From positions 15,995,026 through 16,059,025 of the forward strand of contig CM053260.1 in the NCBI GenBank assembly GCA_028583405.1: 64,000 nt of DNA, read 5' to 3'. Each line of letters begins with the position of its first letter. Position 1 is the first letter of the stretch. The notes below the pieces were generated by a model. The model saw only the letters and a list, made by a program, of their open reading frames with translations, had not been told where the DNA came from and made no database searches. This document shows positions 1 through 19,279 of the stretch, in pieces. This stretch comes from Pogonophryne albipinna (lineage: Eukaryota > Chordata > Actinopteri > Perciformes > Artedidraconidae). The position numbers were made by a program, and so were the translations under genes.

Positions 1-313
1 AGTAGTATTACAGAGAAGAAGAAAACACATGTTGCTGCTTCACTGATGTCTGCGGACATTATGACGCCTTCTACTGGCCGAGTGGCTGATACTGAATGGG
101 TGATCTATTGAATGATTTCAAACATTTATCTATGGAAGGATCACATTCTTAGCACGTGAAAGTCACATATTTATAAAAATAATGTTTTCTGGTATTTTTT
201 TTTTTTATTGGCTCACCGCCATCCACCTAAATCAAAGTCAATTTCCTCTCAAAATTTTGTTTTTATATTCTCTCTCCACACTAAGCCAATGAGGTAAAAT
301 AAAAAGTATTATA
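1..313. other. Unique non-coding DNA, no feature seen
   Basis: AT-rich sequence without a plausible coding frame or repeat, apart from a short T-run near 197. It ends at the TA dinucleotide (312-313) that precedes the Tc1-type element. Confidence 0.5.
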
Positions 314-535
314 CACTGAACAAAAATATAAACGCAACACTTTTGTTTTTGCTCCCATTTTTCATGAGATGAACTCAAAGATCTAAAACATTTTCTATAT
401 ACACAAAATAACCATTTCTCTCAAATATTGTTCAAAAATCTGAAAAAATCTGTGATAGTGAGCACTTCTCCTTTGCCGAGATAATCAATCCCACCTCACA
501 GGTGTGGCATATCAAGATGTGATCGAGTGGCCTGG

Positions 536-596
536 GTTCGTCGTCCATTACATACGCCTGCCCATACCATAACCCCACCACCACCATGGGCCACTC
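536..596 (-). pseudogene. Tc1-type transposase fragment, inverted inside the element
   Basis: Read on the minus strand this short piece encodes VAHGGGGVMVWAGVCNGRR. The GGGGVMVWAG block is the characteristic stretch around the second catalytic region of Tc1-family DDE transposases. Only about 20 codons remain, with no start, no helix-turn-helix domain and no complete catalytic triad, so it is a relic without function. The preceding bases (about 521-531) repeat the GATCGAGTGGCC sequence of the same gene in the opposite orientation, so the two pieces are out of their normal order. Confidence 0.75.
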
Positions 597-611
597 AATT
601 CACAACATTAC

Positions 612-642
612 TCTAACCCTAACCCTACCCCTACCCCTACCC
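612..642. repeat. Short interstitial telomere-like tract
   Basis: The tract contains two CTAACC-type units followed by CTACCC variants. It resembles vertebrate telomeric (TTAGGG)n on the opposite strand but is only about 30 bp long and degenerate. It lies inside the deleted Tc1 element at the break between the transposase fragment and the 3' end. It could have been added during repair or could be a chance expansion. Confidence 0.6.
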
Positions 643-1079
643 GTCAAACCAGATACTGCCTGGTTTTCGGACCCCCCCAGACCCCCCCAATAAAGCAAAA
701 ATGCACGTTTCAGAGTGGCCTTTTATTGTGGCCAGCCTAAGGCACACCTGTGCAATAATCATGCTGTCTAATCAGCATCTTGATATGCCACACCTGTGAG
801 GTGGGATGGATTATCTCGGCAAAGGAGAAGTGCTCACTATCACAGATTTCTTCAGATTTGTGAACAATATTTGAGAGAAATGGTTATTTTGTGTATATAG
901 AAAATGTTTTAGATCTTTGAGTTCATCTCATGAAAAATGGGAGCAAAAACAAAAGTGTTGCGTTTATATTTTTGTTCAGTGGACATATATTGTCTATACC
1001 TATTATAGTAAAAGGCGTACAAATATTACGTTTCATTAAAAAATGGAAAAAATGGTGGAAAATGAGACACCATGAAAAA

Positions 1080-2300
1080 CCATAGACTGTATATATAAAT
1101 GGACGTAGTGTCCGTGACGTCACCCATAGGATTCTGCAGAGTTGCCGCGAAGCCCTTAGTAGGCGGAGTCGGCCACTAACAGCTCGACTGTGACGTCAGA
1201 GTCTAATCCCGCCTGCTCCAAATAAGGGCAAAGAGACGGAACCTGCTGCCTCCGAACTGGAAGTAAACAGAGCTAGCTCAGGCTAAGAAGCTAAGCTAAC
1301 ATGAAATACATGCATACCAAGTTACTGCTAACAGTGTAGTTCCCCTATATAAACATTACATTCATAATCAAATGAGACAATCGGCAAGAGAATTAGCTAT
1401 ATTTTGTTATTCTTAATGCTTGTCATTCACACGTTGAGAAAAAACGGACTCCACCGCCCGGACCTAACGGAGCCGCAGTGGGCTAGCTCCGGGACGCCGG
1501 CTGGAGCTAGCCCCATGCGGCTCCGTTAGCTCCGGCGGCCACCACTGGGATAATTGGGTCCCCTATTAACATTTGCTCCCGTTTAGCATTATGGGCGTCA
1601 TAGCCATAGACTATAAAAGTCTTACCCAAGGCTGAATCATAAACTAAAATGTATATGTATGCATAAAGGGTTACGTCCTTAGCTGGCTAATAAGTGACAA
1701 GCTAAGCTACCAAGCACACAAACACCTGCGAACGGGGTTAACATGTATAATATTATCATTTTAGACTTCTTGGAAGTTCTGTTAGTACATTCAAGCGCAC
1801 AGCACGACATTTTAATTGTCTGGTATTTGTAACAATATTCCCTAAAAGGCACAATCACCACGAACACGGCTAAAGCTAAAGGGTCAAACAGTACTATGAC
1901 TAACTAACGTTGTAGCCTCTATGGTTGTAGCCTACTGTAGCAGAGTGGACAAGTTGCTGTTAGCTGACAGTGAGGCATGTACGTGTCCATCAAAGTGACC
2001 ACGCCCTAATTTATGCAAAAACTTTAAGACCTAATATAAATAAAAGGGTCGTGTTAGAAAACAATTCACTCACAGATTCATAATCATGAAGGTGGAATCT
2101 AACTATATCGATAATAATATTTATTGCATCCATGGGTAGAAACATGTTTTTTTCTGCTGTAAAGTTGGGCATTTTAACATGGGGGTCTATGGAAATTGCT
2201 CCTTTCTGCAGCCAGTCCCTAGCGGCCCATGTATGAACTGCAGTGTGTGGCACTTCCGTATTGGCGTCCCGGCTGTTCCCCAGAGTTTGCCGCTTGTGAA
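1080..2300. mobile_element. Fish dispersed repeat, probably non-autonomous DNA element
   Basis: The left part (CCATAGACTGTATATATAAA followed by a GTGACGTCACCC block near 1115-1127) and the right part (CATTTTAACATGGGGGTCTA near 2170, then AACTGCAG, TGGCACTTCCG and TTGCCGCTTG to about 2300) match a dispersed repeat I recognise as abundant in spiny-rayed fish genomes. No transposase reading frame is present. The exact ends and superfamily are uncertain, and the middle (about 1540-2050) may hold other insertions. The interior includes a GC-rich 26-bp inverted repeat listed separately. Confidence 0.6.
1465..1528. repeat. GC-rich inverted repeat (hairpin)
   Basis: Arms 1465-1490 and 1503-1528 are near-perfect reverse complements (for example GGCTAGCTCC against GGAGCTAGCC), separated by a 12-bp loop. 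The hairpin lies within the dispersed repeat at 1080-2300, so it is probably a property of that family and not a host regulatory element. Confidence 0.75.
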
Positions 2301-7194
<4,894 letters not shown>

Positions 7195-7409
7195 CCCCCA
7201 TTAAAGATGGGATGCGGAGAGGTGGGTGGGGGCAGCTAGCAGGAAAATAAGAAGCTGTTATTTTGCATGATATTAACCACATGAAAGCGCGTGGCTGCCG
7301 AGGACAGTAAAAGTCGCTGAAGAAGACAGAGGGAGGGAGGGGGGGGGGAGCCTCGCTGGAGGAATAATGTAAATAGCGGCTGGCTGAGTTATCGGGCATA
7401 GCACTGTCA

Positions 7410-7451
<42 letters not shown>

Positions 7452-7575
7452 ATCATATGCAACGCTGTCAGACGGTCCATTGTTTGGGAAGCGATAAAAG
7501 GCAATTTCCCAGAGTCCCTGGTAGAACTACACGCTCGGCTTAATTTGAGGGCCATTTTCCATGACAGTTTATACA
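7195..7575. promoter_or_regulatory. Candidate regulatory block around a GT array
   Basis: Two complex, non-repetitive segments (7195-7410 and 7451-7570) flank a short GT tract. Segment one has TTTGCATGATATTAA and GGAATAATGTAAATA-type AT motifs. Segment two has CCATTGTTTG (SOX-like) near 7480-7490, then a low-repeat stretch with AGCGATAAAAGGC. Even base composition and motif clustering resemble vertebrate non-coding enhancers, but conservation cannot be tested here. This is inference from texture only. Confidence 0.25.
7413..7450. repeat. (GT)19 microsatellite
   Basis: Uninterrupted 38-bp GT tract, directly followed by CATCATATGC. Confidence 0.95.
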
Positions 7576-7786
7576 TCTCTCTCCCTCTTTCTCTCTCTCT
7601 TTTTCTATGTCTCTCTCTCTTTTCGGTGCTCCCTCGCTTCCCCTGCTCATCCTTCCCGTGTGTGTGTGCTCACTTTGTAGTAAAGAGGCTTGTATTCATG
7701 TCTGTGTTTATTAGTATCTCACCCCCGTGTTTGGCATGTTCTCTTTGACGCAACAACAATACCTGATAGTCTAATACCTGTCAGTG

Positions 7787-7855
7787 CACACACATACACA
7801 CGCACACACGCACACACATGCACACACGCACACGCACACACACACACACACACAC
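7787..7855. repeat. Interrupted (CA)n with CG and TG variants
   Basis: CA units mixed with CACG and CATG, giving an imperfect 69-bp tract. The interruptions imply an older, more stable array than the pure ones nearby. Confidence 0.95.
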
Positions 7856-8178
7856 GTCTGATGGGAATGTTTTTCCCTCTGCCCCAGTCTTAATCTTGCC
7901 CTGACACAGAGCATTGTGAGCTGTGCTGCGCTGCCATCAGAGGAGAGCATGTCCTCTCATCATCCTGAGAGAGGGCCTATTAGAGGAGCTGAGGATGATG
8001 GGAGGCAGGGAGGCAGGGAGGGGAGAGGGAGAAAAGAGAGAGAAAAGAGAGGGGATCGCAGGTTCAGGGCAGGATAATTGACATGGAGGCTCCCATTGCC
8101 TGCGGAGGAGGTTTTTCTCTACAATGCCTTTAGTGAGAGAGCAAACAACGTATTGTGCACAAACACATGTACAGTACA

Positions 8179-8191
8179 TACACGCACACGC

Positions 8192-8240
<49 letters not shown>
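8179..8240. repeat. (CA)n microsatellite with CACG start
   Basis: The first 18 bp alternate CACG and CACACG; the remaining roughly 44 bp are pure CA. Confidence 0.95.
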
Positions 8241-8241
<1 letters not shown>

Positions 8242-10227
8242 TATGTGAGCTAACGGCTTTTGTTTGTGTGCTGTAGAGTGATTTACGAGCTCAAACTGTT
8301 TGCTAAACTTTAAGGCATTTGGCTTGGTAAATAAAAATGATGGTGTCCATCCATGCTTGGGAGCTCATTGATGCCAACATATGTTTTTATTTTTCTGTTT
8401 GCTTGATTATTATTATGAAAAAGAAAGATGAAAGAAAATAAGGATGGGCGATCATTTCTATTTCCGTATTGTGCAATTGTGCCTACTAGAGATTGGTGCA
8501 TGGGATCTGGTACTTCACAGTACGTCAGTGAAATGAAAGCAATATACTTATACAATTTGGTAAGAAAAAAAGGATTCTTTGTCTACATTTTTTTTCAAAA
8601 ACTATTGTTGAAGTTAGAATTTCATTTGGATTAGACATTTCAACAGTGATCCTGAGTGTGGCCCGGTGATTGAGGGAGATTTTAAGTATTCAAACCTTTA
8701 AGCAACCATACAAGTTAAAGTTTAGTTAATAAACAATTTAATTAGAGTGAACTTTTTTTTCCATTTTTACCATTTAAAAAAATCTGTCCGTGCTTGGTGT
8801 AACAATATCACAGCATCATTTTGCTTTCAACTCTTTTATGTTATCCTTAATATCACAATGTAAATCTATTCCATAACATTACCCACTCTTATACAGCGCA
8901 GAGCAATATTTTTGTGAGCAGGCAACAGAGATGAGTGGGGGGGGGGGGGGGGGCTCAGATCATGAAAAAGCGACAGCAAGCTGGTTTGTATTAAAAGATT
9001 TTAAATTTGAAAAACGTGTTACTCAGCTGATTAACGAGACTCAGCGGGCAAACCTCCCGCTCCCCGAGCAACATCTGTAAATACACAGCATGGTGCCAGA
9101 TCTAGTGATTCTTTTTAAAACATCTTGTTGTGAATTAGTTAGTTAGTAAGGTGAAATTACCCTATTTGTTTAATACAATATCGTCCATCATCCCTTTTAA
9201 TAATTGATATATATACATATACAGCAATCAGCTCAGGCCTAATGGACAATACATAAAGTACTTTAGTCAACTGGGGAAATATTGGAAATTGTAGTGTTAC
9301 AGCAGCTAAGTCAAACAAACAAAAACAAAAGAGCATAAGAAAATAAATCAGATTAACAAAAGGCAAATATTATATAATAACAATAATTATAAAACAATAT
9401 AACACATTCCTGCCTTTTTATGTGTAGTTTACACTTGACCATGATGTTGGATGAAGAGGCCCAAGTAACAGCTTCATAACTGAACCTACAAACACATTGT
9501 GTATCAGAAATTCACTTTTTTACCTGTCACTAATTACGTCTCACACGCGGTACATCATCATGCATATAACGCTTTATTATAATGGCTGCATCTAAGATAA
9601 CTATCATTTTCTTTGCATCCAGGCCCACACAAAGGCAGGATGAAACTATACAAAGGCTGTTTCATTTCCTTTTTTTAAGCTTCCAACTCGAGTAGCAACA
9701 GAGTAGCTCAGACAAAGATAAACCTGCGTGGCTATCTGCTTACCTTAATCTATAACCTATAAAAAGAGAAGAAAAGTCTCTTGGCCATTCTATTCCTTAA
9801 CTCCGTTATCATTCTTTAAAGCTGAGCTCTCCTGCTTTCTTTCTTGCTCCAAGGCTGTTTTATTGTATTGTCGTGAGGAAGTATTCTTATTGTATGTATT
9901 TTTCTATTACTATATTTCATTGTCTGTGGAGAATTCCCCTCGCTGGTGGTCTGGTGAACAAAGACAGTGAGGCTGGTTTGATAAAGAAACACATTTTTGA
10001 GTGTGATGGGGCACTATCTGCTCTTTCTGTGTGATAAGTCATTCTTCAGTGAAAGGTGGATTAAGAAAAAAGGTGTATGTGTCACAATTTATTCAGCCTC
10101 TTTAAAAAGTAAAATAAAAGGTTTTCATTATTATCTTAAGCCAACAAGTTTAAATGTGACCGACTTATTTTTGAGAAAGACTCCATAGATACAATAAATT
10201 CTCTATGTTGTTCGGAGAGCCAGAGAC
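8241..10227. other. Non-coding AT-rich DNA, no gene seen
   Basis: Apart from the poly-G run at 8937-8953, this holds AT-rich single-copy sequence with many short A or T runs. No exon-like frame, RNA gene or transposon end was recognised. Confidence 0.45.
8937..8953. repeat. G17 homopolymer
   Basis: Seventeen consecutive G on the + strand. It can form a G-quadruplex and is a likely site of sequencing or assembly length error. Confidence 0.95.
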
Positions 10228-10534
10228 CTCTCTCCTCTCCTCTCCTCTCCTCTCCTCTCCTCTCCTCTCCTCTCCTCTCCTCTCCTCTCCTCTCCTCTCC
10301 TCTCCTCTCCTCTCCTCTCCTCTCCTCTCTTCTCCTCTCCTCTCCTCTCCTCTCCTCTCCTCTCCTCTCTTCTCCTCTCCTCTCCTCTCTTCTCCTCTCC
10401 TCTCCTCTCCTCTCCCTCTCCTCTCCTCTCCTCTCTCCTCCTCTCCTCTCCTCTCCTCTCCTCTCCTCTCCTCTCCTATCTTCTCCTCTCCTCTCTTCTC
10501 CTCTCCTCTCCTCTCCTCTCCCCTCTCCTCTCTC
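10228..10534. repeat. (TCTCC)n pentamer array, polypyrimidine tract
   Basis: About 307 bp of near-perfect TCTCC units on the + strand, with variants TCTCT (near 10326, 10366 and 10386), a phase-changing TCTCCC/TCTCTCC region (10412-10440) and one TATCT (near 10476). All purines lie on the minus strand. Open frames across it (Leu-Ser-Ser-Pro or Arg-Gly-Glu-Glu repeats) are artefacts. The mirror symmetry favours intramolecular triplex (H-DNA). Confidence 0.98.
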
Positions 10535-11843
10535 ATTTACTTCCTTTCCCCCTTTTTCATACCTCTCCTCCTCTCTTGTTACAAATGGCCCCACGTAGGA
10601 AATGAGCGGATTGTTATTTCAAACTTAATAATGTTACACGACTCCATCAAGACAACGCTGCTCTATCAAACTCCCACAGTCTCCAGAGATAATTTAATCA
10701 CCAAATGCCAAACTGCCACGCCACATTTAGGTGTAATTTTCATCCATGCAAAGGTAATTTGTTTCAGTATTATGAATTAATTAAAGCCTAACGAAGATGG
10801 AGAAGGCTGTAGAATGACTAATCAACAGGCCCTTGAAGACTGATTGATTCGCTCTCCTCCACACTCTGCCCTATCATGCTTTGTCCTCCCTGTTGTCATA
10901 GCTTCTGTTTTTCACAATTTGTTTTCTCTCCCTGTGACTGTCGCTTCATTCCCTGTATCTGTGAGTTGGATGATTTAGATGTCACTGAAGCAGAGGTCCC
11001 ATCCACTCTGTAATCTGCTCTCTGTTTGACTGATGATTTTGCAACTGCCCTCCTCTCTGTCAGGTTCTGCCTCTGCCTCTGCACCGACTTGCAGTGTAAG
11101 TAAAACCCTCAGAACCGTGCCGCACTTTATTATTTTAATCTCCCTCTCAGCTTTTTCTTGTTCAAATGCTTTATGGTATTTGTTGACATTTAAACAGCCC
11201 TTGATGCATTCCTCCTTCCTATATATGCCAGTGTAAAATGCATCAGGGTGGAACCACGTGTCAGTCAATCATTCTTGCAGCTGCTTGTCCCAGGGGCCCG
11301 GGACTTTGTTTTCACATACATGTACAAGCCGCAGGGTACCTGAAATCGTCCTTTTCACCCCTAAACACTCGCTCAAAGGCGTACAGCAGAGCAAAAAACA
11401 CAGTAAACTATAAATCAAGGTTAGAACACGCCAAAGTCCTATGCAGACAAGCTCTTCTCACGCACACACCACATATGTCAGGTGTTATCTGTGCTTCAGA
11501 TCTGCAGGACTGTACACTGTGTCTAGTTTTCTCAGAACTGTACACTCGCACAGGCCTTCAGATAGAAATGTGCACATCCATACACATACGGTAAATACAA
11601 CAAATGCCATCTCTACCAATACCAACATACCTCACACCCAGTTCTCGCTAATGCAAATATGTATACTGCATGCTCGAGATATTCAGGGCTTGCTATGTGG
11701 TTGAGACAAAAGCTTCAAGTTTAAAGTAGGTTAAAAGTGAATGAATGGAACCGGCAACTCTGCTTTTGCAAACACCACAAACAAAATCAGGGATTATCAA
11801 AATGCTGAAAAGACAGATTGTCTTAACTTTTAGCCATAAGTCA

Positions 11844-11849
<6 letters not shown>
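10535..11849. other. Non-coding DNA, no gene seen
   Basis: Single-copy-looking sequence. A short AT-rich stretch (10740-10800) with GAATTAATTAAAG contains homeodomain-type cores. No supported exon. Confidence 0.4.

Positions 11850-11903
<54 letters not shown>
11850..11903. repeat. (GA)27 microsatellite
   Basis: 54 bp of uninterrupted GA on the + strand, a homopurine tract. The open frames of Glu-Arg or Leu-Ser repeats across it are not genes. Confidence 0.97.
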
Positions 11904-11905
<2 letters not shown>

Positions 11906-12009
11906 TGTTTGTGTGAATGTTTGTTTAGGCTCTGTGAGGCACCATGGGAAATGCAACAAGGAGTGTCTCCAGATAAACACTGCATCATAACCCCACCCTC
12001 AAACAGGCC

Positions 12010-12860
12010 TCTCTATTTAAAGGGTCAGTAAACACTGATTACAAAACAACATATTTCCCTAATAAGCCATGCAGAGACTTTTGGTATTTGTTGCCAAGGT
12101 TTTGAGATGACGTCTACCATCCTATTCTAAAAAGAAGCTAATGGACTTTTCTGTGATTCTTAAAGCCCTGTGGGGTTCGAAATATGTCTGTCTCTTTTAT
12201 GAGGCTGTAAACTGGACGTGTTGTTGGCCTCTGTTTCTTTCAGTGCAGATCTGGTGTGCTGGGAATTTTGGAGAACCACGCAAAGAAGATAGGGTTTAAA
12301 ATAACTTCTAGCTCCTGAAAGCTCCTCATTTTGTTGTTGCTAGCACTTGTGATGAATTGAACTAAAAAGCGTTTTCCTAGAACCTAGCCTATTCCCTATA
12401 TTGTTGTCCCTGTTCAATGACAGTACACTTAAAACGCACATGGGACTCCATCTTGGTTGCAAGCCATTTTCCAAGATTGGTGTTTTCTCACAACGTCATA
12501 ATATATGCATATATTTGGGGAATTTAGAAACTACGGCAATTAGCCGGGCATTTCTCGCAGCGCCCAGGAAAAAAGTTCAACTAGCAGCACACTGCATCAT
12601 GCCAAGGCTTGCGGTGCCAATTCAACGAGTTTGAGGGCTCAGTTGCAAAATGATCAACAGACCTTCATCTAAAGTCATTTTGTTTCCTAATTGTTTCACC
12701 TATACAGTGAATTTTGCAGGATTGTTCACTGTTCTGCTGGTAACATCATTGTTAGATGTTCTCTGTGGTGGTGGCTGCAGTCTCAGTGATGGAGATTTCA
12801 AATATTTGGTACGTGAACCATGACAGGAAAGTCAGCTGTTTTTATTATTAAACCTTACAA
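12010..12860. repeat. Diverged fish dispersed repeat (tentative)
   Basis: The start, TTTAAAGGGTCAGTAAACAC followed by TTACAAAACAACATATTTCCC, and the phrase TTTTGAGATGACGTCTACC near 12102 resemble a TTTAAAGGGTCAGT-type dispersed repeat I recognise from fish genomes. The copy is heavily diverged, its 3' boundary is a guess, and it has no open frame of note. It lies immediately upstream of a Tc1 element. Confidence 0.4.
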
Positions 12861-12879
12861 ACAATATGCGGAAGAGTTA

Positions 12880-13791
12880 CAGTTGCAAGAAAAAATATGT
12901 GAACCCTTTGGAATTACCTGGATTTCTGCATAAGTTGGTCATAAAATGTGTTCTGATCTTCATCTAAGTCACAACAATAGACAAACAGAGTCTGCTTAAA
13001 CTAATACCACACAAACAATTATATGTTTTCATGTTTTTATTGAACACACCATGTAAACATTCACAGTGCAGGGTGGAGAAAGTATGTGAACCCCTAGGCT
13101 AAAGACTTCTTCAAGAGCTAATTGGAGTCAGGAGTCAGCCAACCTGGAGTCCAATCAAAGAGACGAGATTGGAGGTGTTGGTTAAAGCTGCCCTGCCCTA
13201 TAAAAAATACACACCAGTTTTGAATTTGCTATTCTTAAGAAGCATTGCCAGATGTGAACCATGCCTCGCACAAAAGAGCTCTCAGAAGACCTACGATTAA
13301 GAATTGTTGACTTGCATAAAGCTGGAAAGGGTTACAAAAGTATCTCTAAAAGCCTTGATGTTCATCAGTCATAAGACAAATTGTCTATAAATGGAGAAAG
13401 TTCAGCACTGTTGCTACTCTCCCTAGGAGTGGCCGTCCTGTAAAGATGACTGCAAGAGCACAGCGCAGAATGCTCAATGAGGTGAAGAAGAATCCTAGAG
13501 TGTCAGCTAGAGACTTAAAGAAATCTCTGGCACATGCTAACATCTCTGTTGACGAATCTACGATACGTAAAACACTGAACAAGAATGGAGTTCATGGGAG
13601 GACACCACGGAGGAAGCCACTGCTGTCCAGAAAAAACATTGCTGCACGTTTGAAGTTTGCAAAAGAGCACCTGGATGTTCCACAGCACTACTGGCAAAAT
13701 ATTCTGTGGACAGATGAAACCAAAGTTGAGTTGTTTGGAAGGAACACACAACGCTATGTGTGGAGAATCCAAAGGGTTTTTCTTGCAACTG
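12880..13791 (+). mobile_element. Truncated Tc1-like transposon with intact short ends
   Basis: The left end CAGTTGCAAGAAAAA follows a TA (12878-12879) and the right end TTTTTCTTGCAACTG precedes a TA (13792-13793), the duplicated target site of Tc1/mariner transposons. TTTGGAATTACC near the left and AATCCAAAGGG near the right continue the terminal inverted repeat. The element is 912 bp against roughly 1.6 kb for full Tc1-like elements of fish. The 5' leader and the first two thirds of the transposase are kept; the gene then jumps straight into the right terminal repeat. It is non-autonomous. Confidence 0.9.
13261..13770 (+). pseudogene. Tc1-like transposase pseudogene
   Basis: The ATG at 13261 opens [19 protein letters not shown], the N-terminal helix-turn-helix (PAIRED-like) DNA-binding region of Tc1 transposases. 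After 37 codons a small deletion near 13369-13374 brings in a TAA stop (13372-13374). The remainder continues in another frame from about 13374, through [20 protein letters not shown] and the second helix-turn-helix, to the first catalytic Asp in NILWTDETKVELFGR (around 13700-13735). The frame then ends at RYVWR, where coding sequence is fused to the right TIR. The second Asp and the Glu of the DD34E triad are missing, so no active enzyme can be made. The reading frame downstream of the shift is otherwise clean, which points to fairly recent decay. Confidence 0.9.
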
Positions 13792-13793
13792 TA

Positions 13794-16612
<2,819 letters not shown>

Positions 16613-16750
16613 ACAATCAACAATAGCCTCCATTACACACTGTTTTGCTTAATGTTACACAGCGTCTACACTGGGCCTTATCTGGCCTGGCATATGACAG
16701 ATTACTCAACCCTGCTATGGCAGACACACTTCCTCTGTGACCTGTTTGTA

Positions 16751-18758
<2,008 letters not shown>

Positions 18759-18759
18759 G

Positions 18760-19279
18760 AGGGGTGCGTGGACATGTTGGTCCTAATGTTTACAAATCCA
18801 TCAGTGTGGACGCAGTGCCAAATGGACACTGACTTCAGGGCCAGGCATCTGTAGATTGACTGAAAAGATTATGGACGTCAAACAATCTACTCCAGCGGAG
18901 AGCTCAGGGGTTACAGTGGACATGATGGAAAATCATATATACATTTTTTTTACAACTCTGATTTGCTCTCAGAAGATCTCAGCTGGGAGGGTGCTTGCTG
19001 TCATTAGTGGGCTTGGAGAAATAGACCAAACAATTGAAAGACCTGGCATTTCTACAATTTAATATAAGGAACAGAAAACCTTAAAATAATGCAGTTTACA
19101 ATGTGATGCATGTTATTGTGTACTCTTATCGCACCCTCCTTTATTATGGGACGCTGGTCCGATACTACTTTCTAAATTCCAACATAAAGTAACAGTAGAA
19201 AGTAATAACATATTTTATTGCAACATTATTCTGTTAAAGCAACTCTTTTGTAATTTCAATGATTCTACAATACCCAGAG
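18760..19279. other. Non-coding DNA, no gene seen
   Basis: Ordinary sequence between the compound array and the transposon cluster. No recognised motif. Confidence 0.4.

Larger units (their letters stand above)
314..981. mobile_element. Internally deleted Tc1/mariner-type transposon with 206-bp TIRs
   Basis: The segment begins CACTGAACAAAAATATAAAC and ends with the reverse complement of that motif. The left arm (314-519) and right arm (776-981) match across about 206 bp with only scattered differences. The left end follows a TA, the insertion site expected for Tc1/mariner elements; the right flank reads GA, so the duplicated TA has probably mutated. I recognise the ends and the piece at 650-775 as a Tc1-like family common in fish. 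A full element is around 1.5 kb with a DDE transposase. This 668-bp copy keeps only a short inverted piece of that gene, so it is non-autonomous and could move only if supplied with transposase in trans. The interior also carries a telomere-like tract, which suggests break and repair inside the element. Confidence 0.85.

Noticed and set aside
612..642. Telomere-like CCCTAA tract as a chromosome end
   Set aside because: Only about 30 bp, degenerate, and enclosed by the two arms of one transposon, so it is interstitial.
10136..10780. Long open frames on both strands across the pentamer array
   Set aside because: A TCTCC repeat contains no stop codon in any frame, so long frames are automatic. 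The residues are Leu-Ser-Ser-Pro or Arg-Gly-Glu-Glu repeats only.
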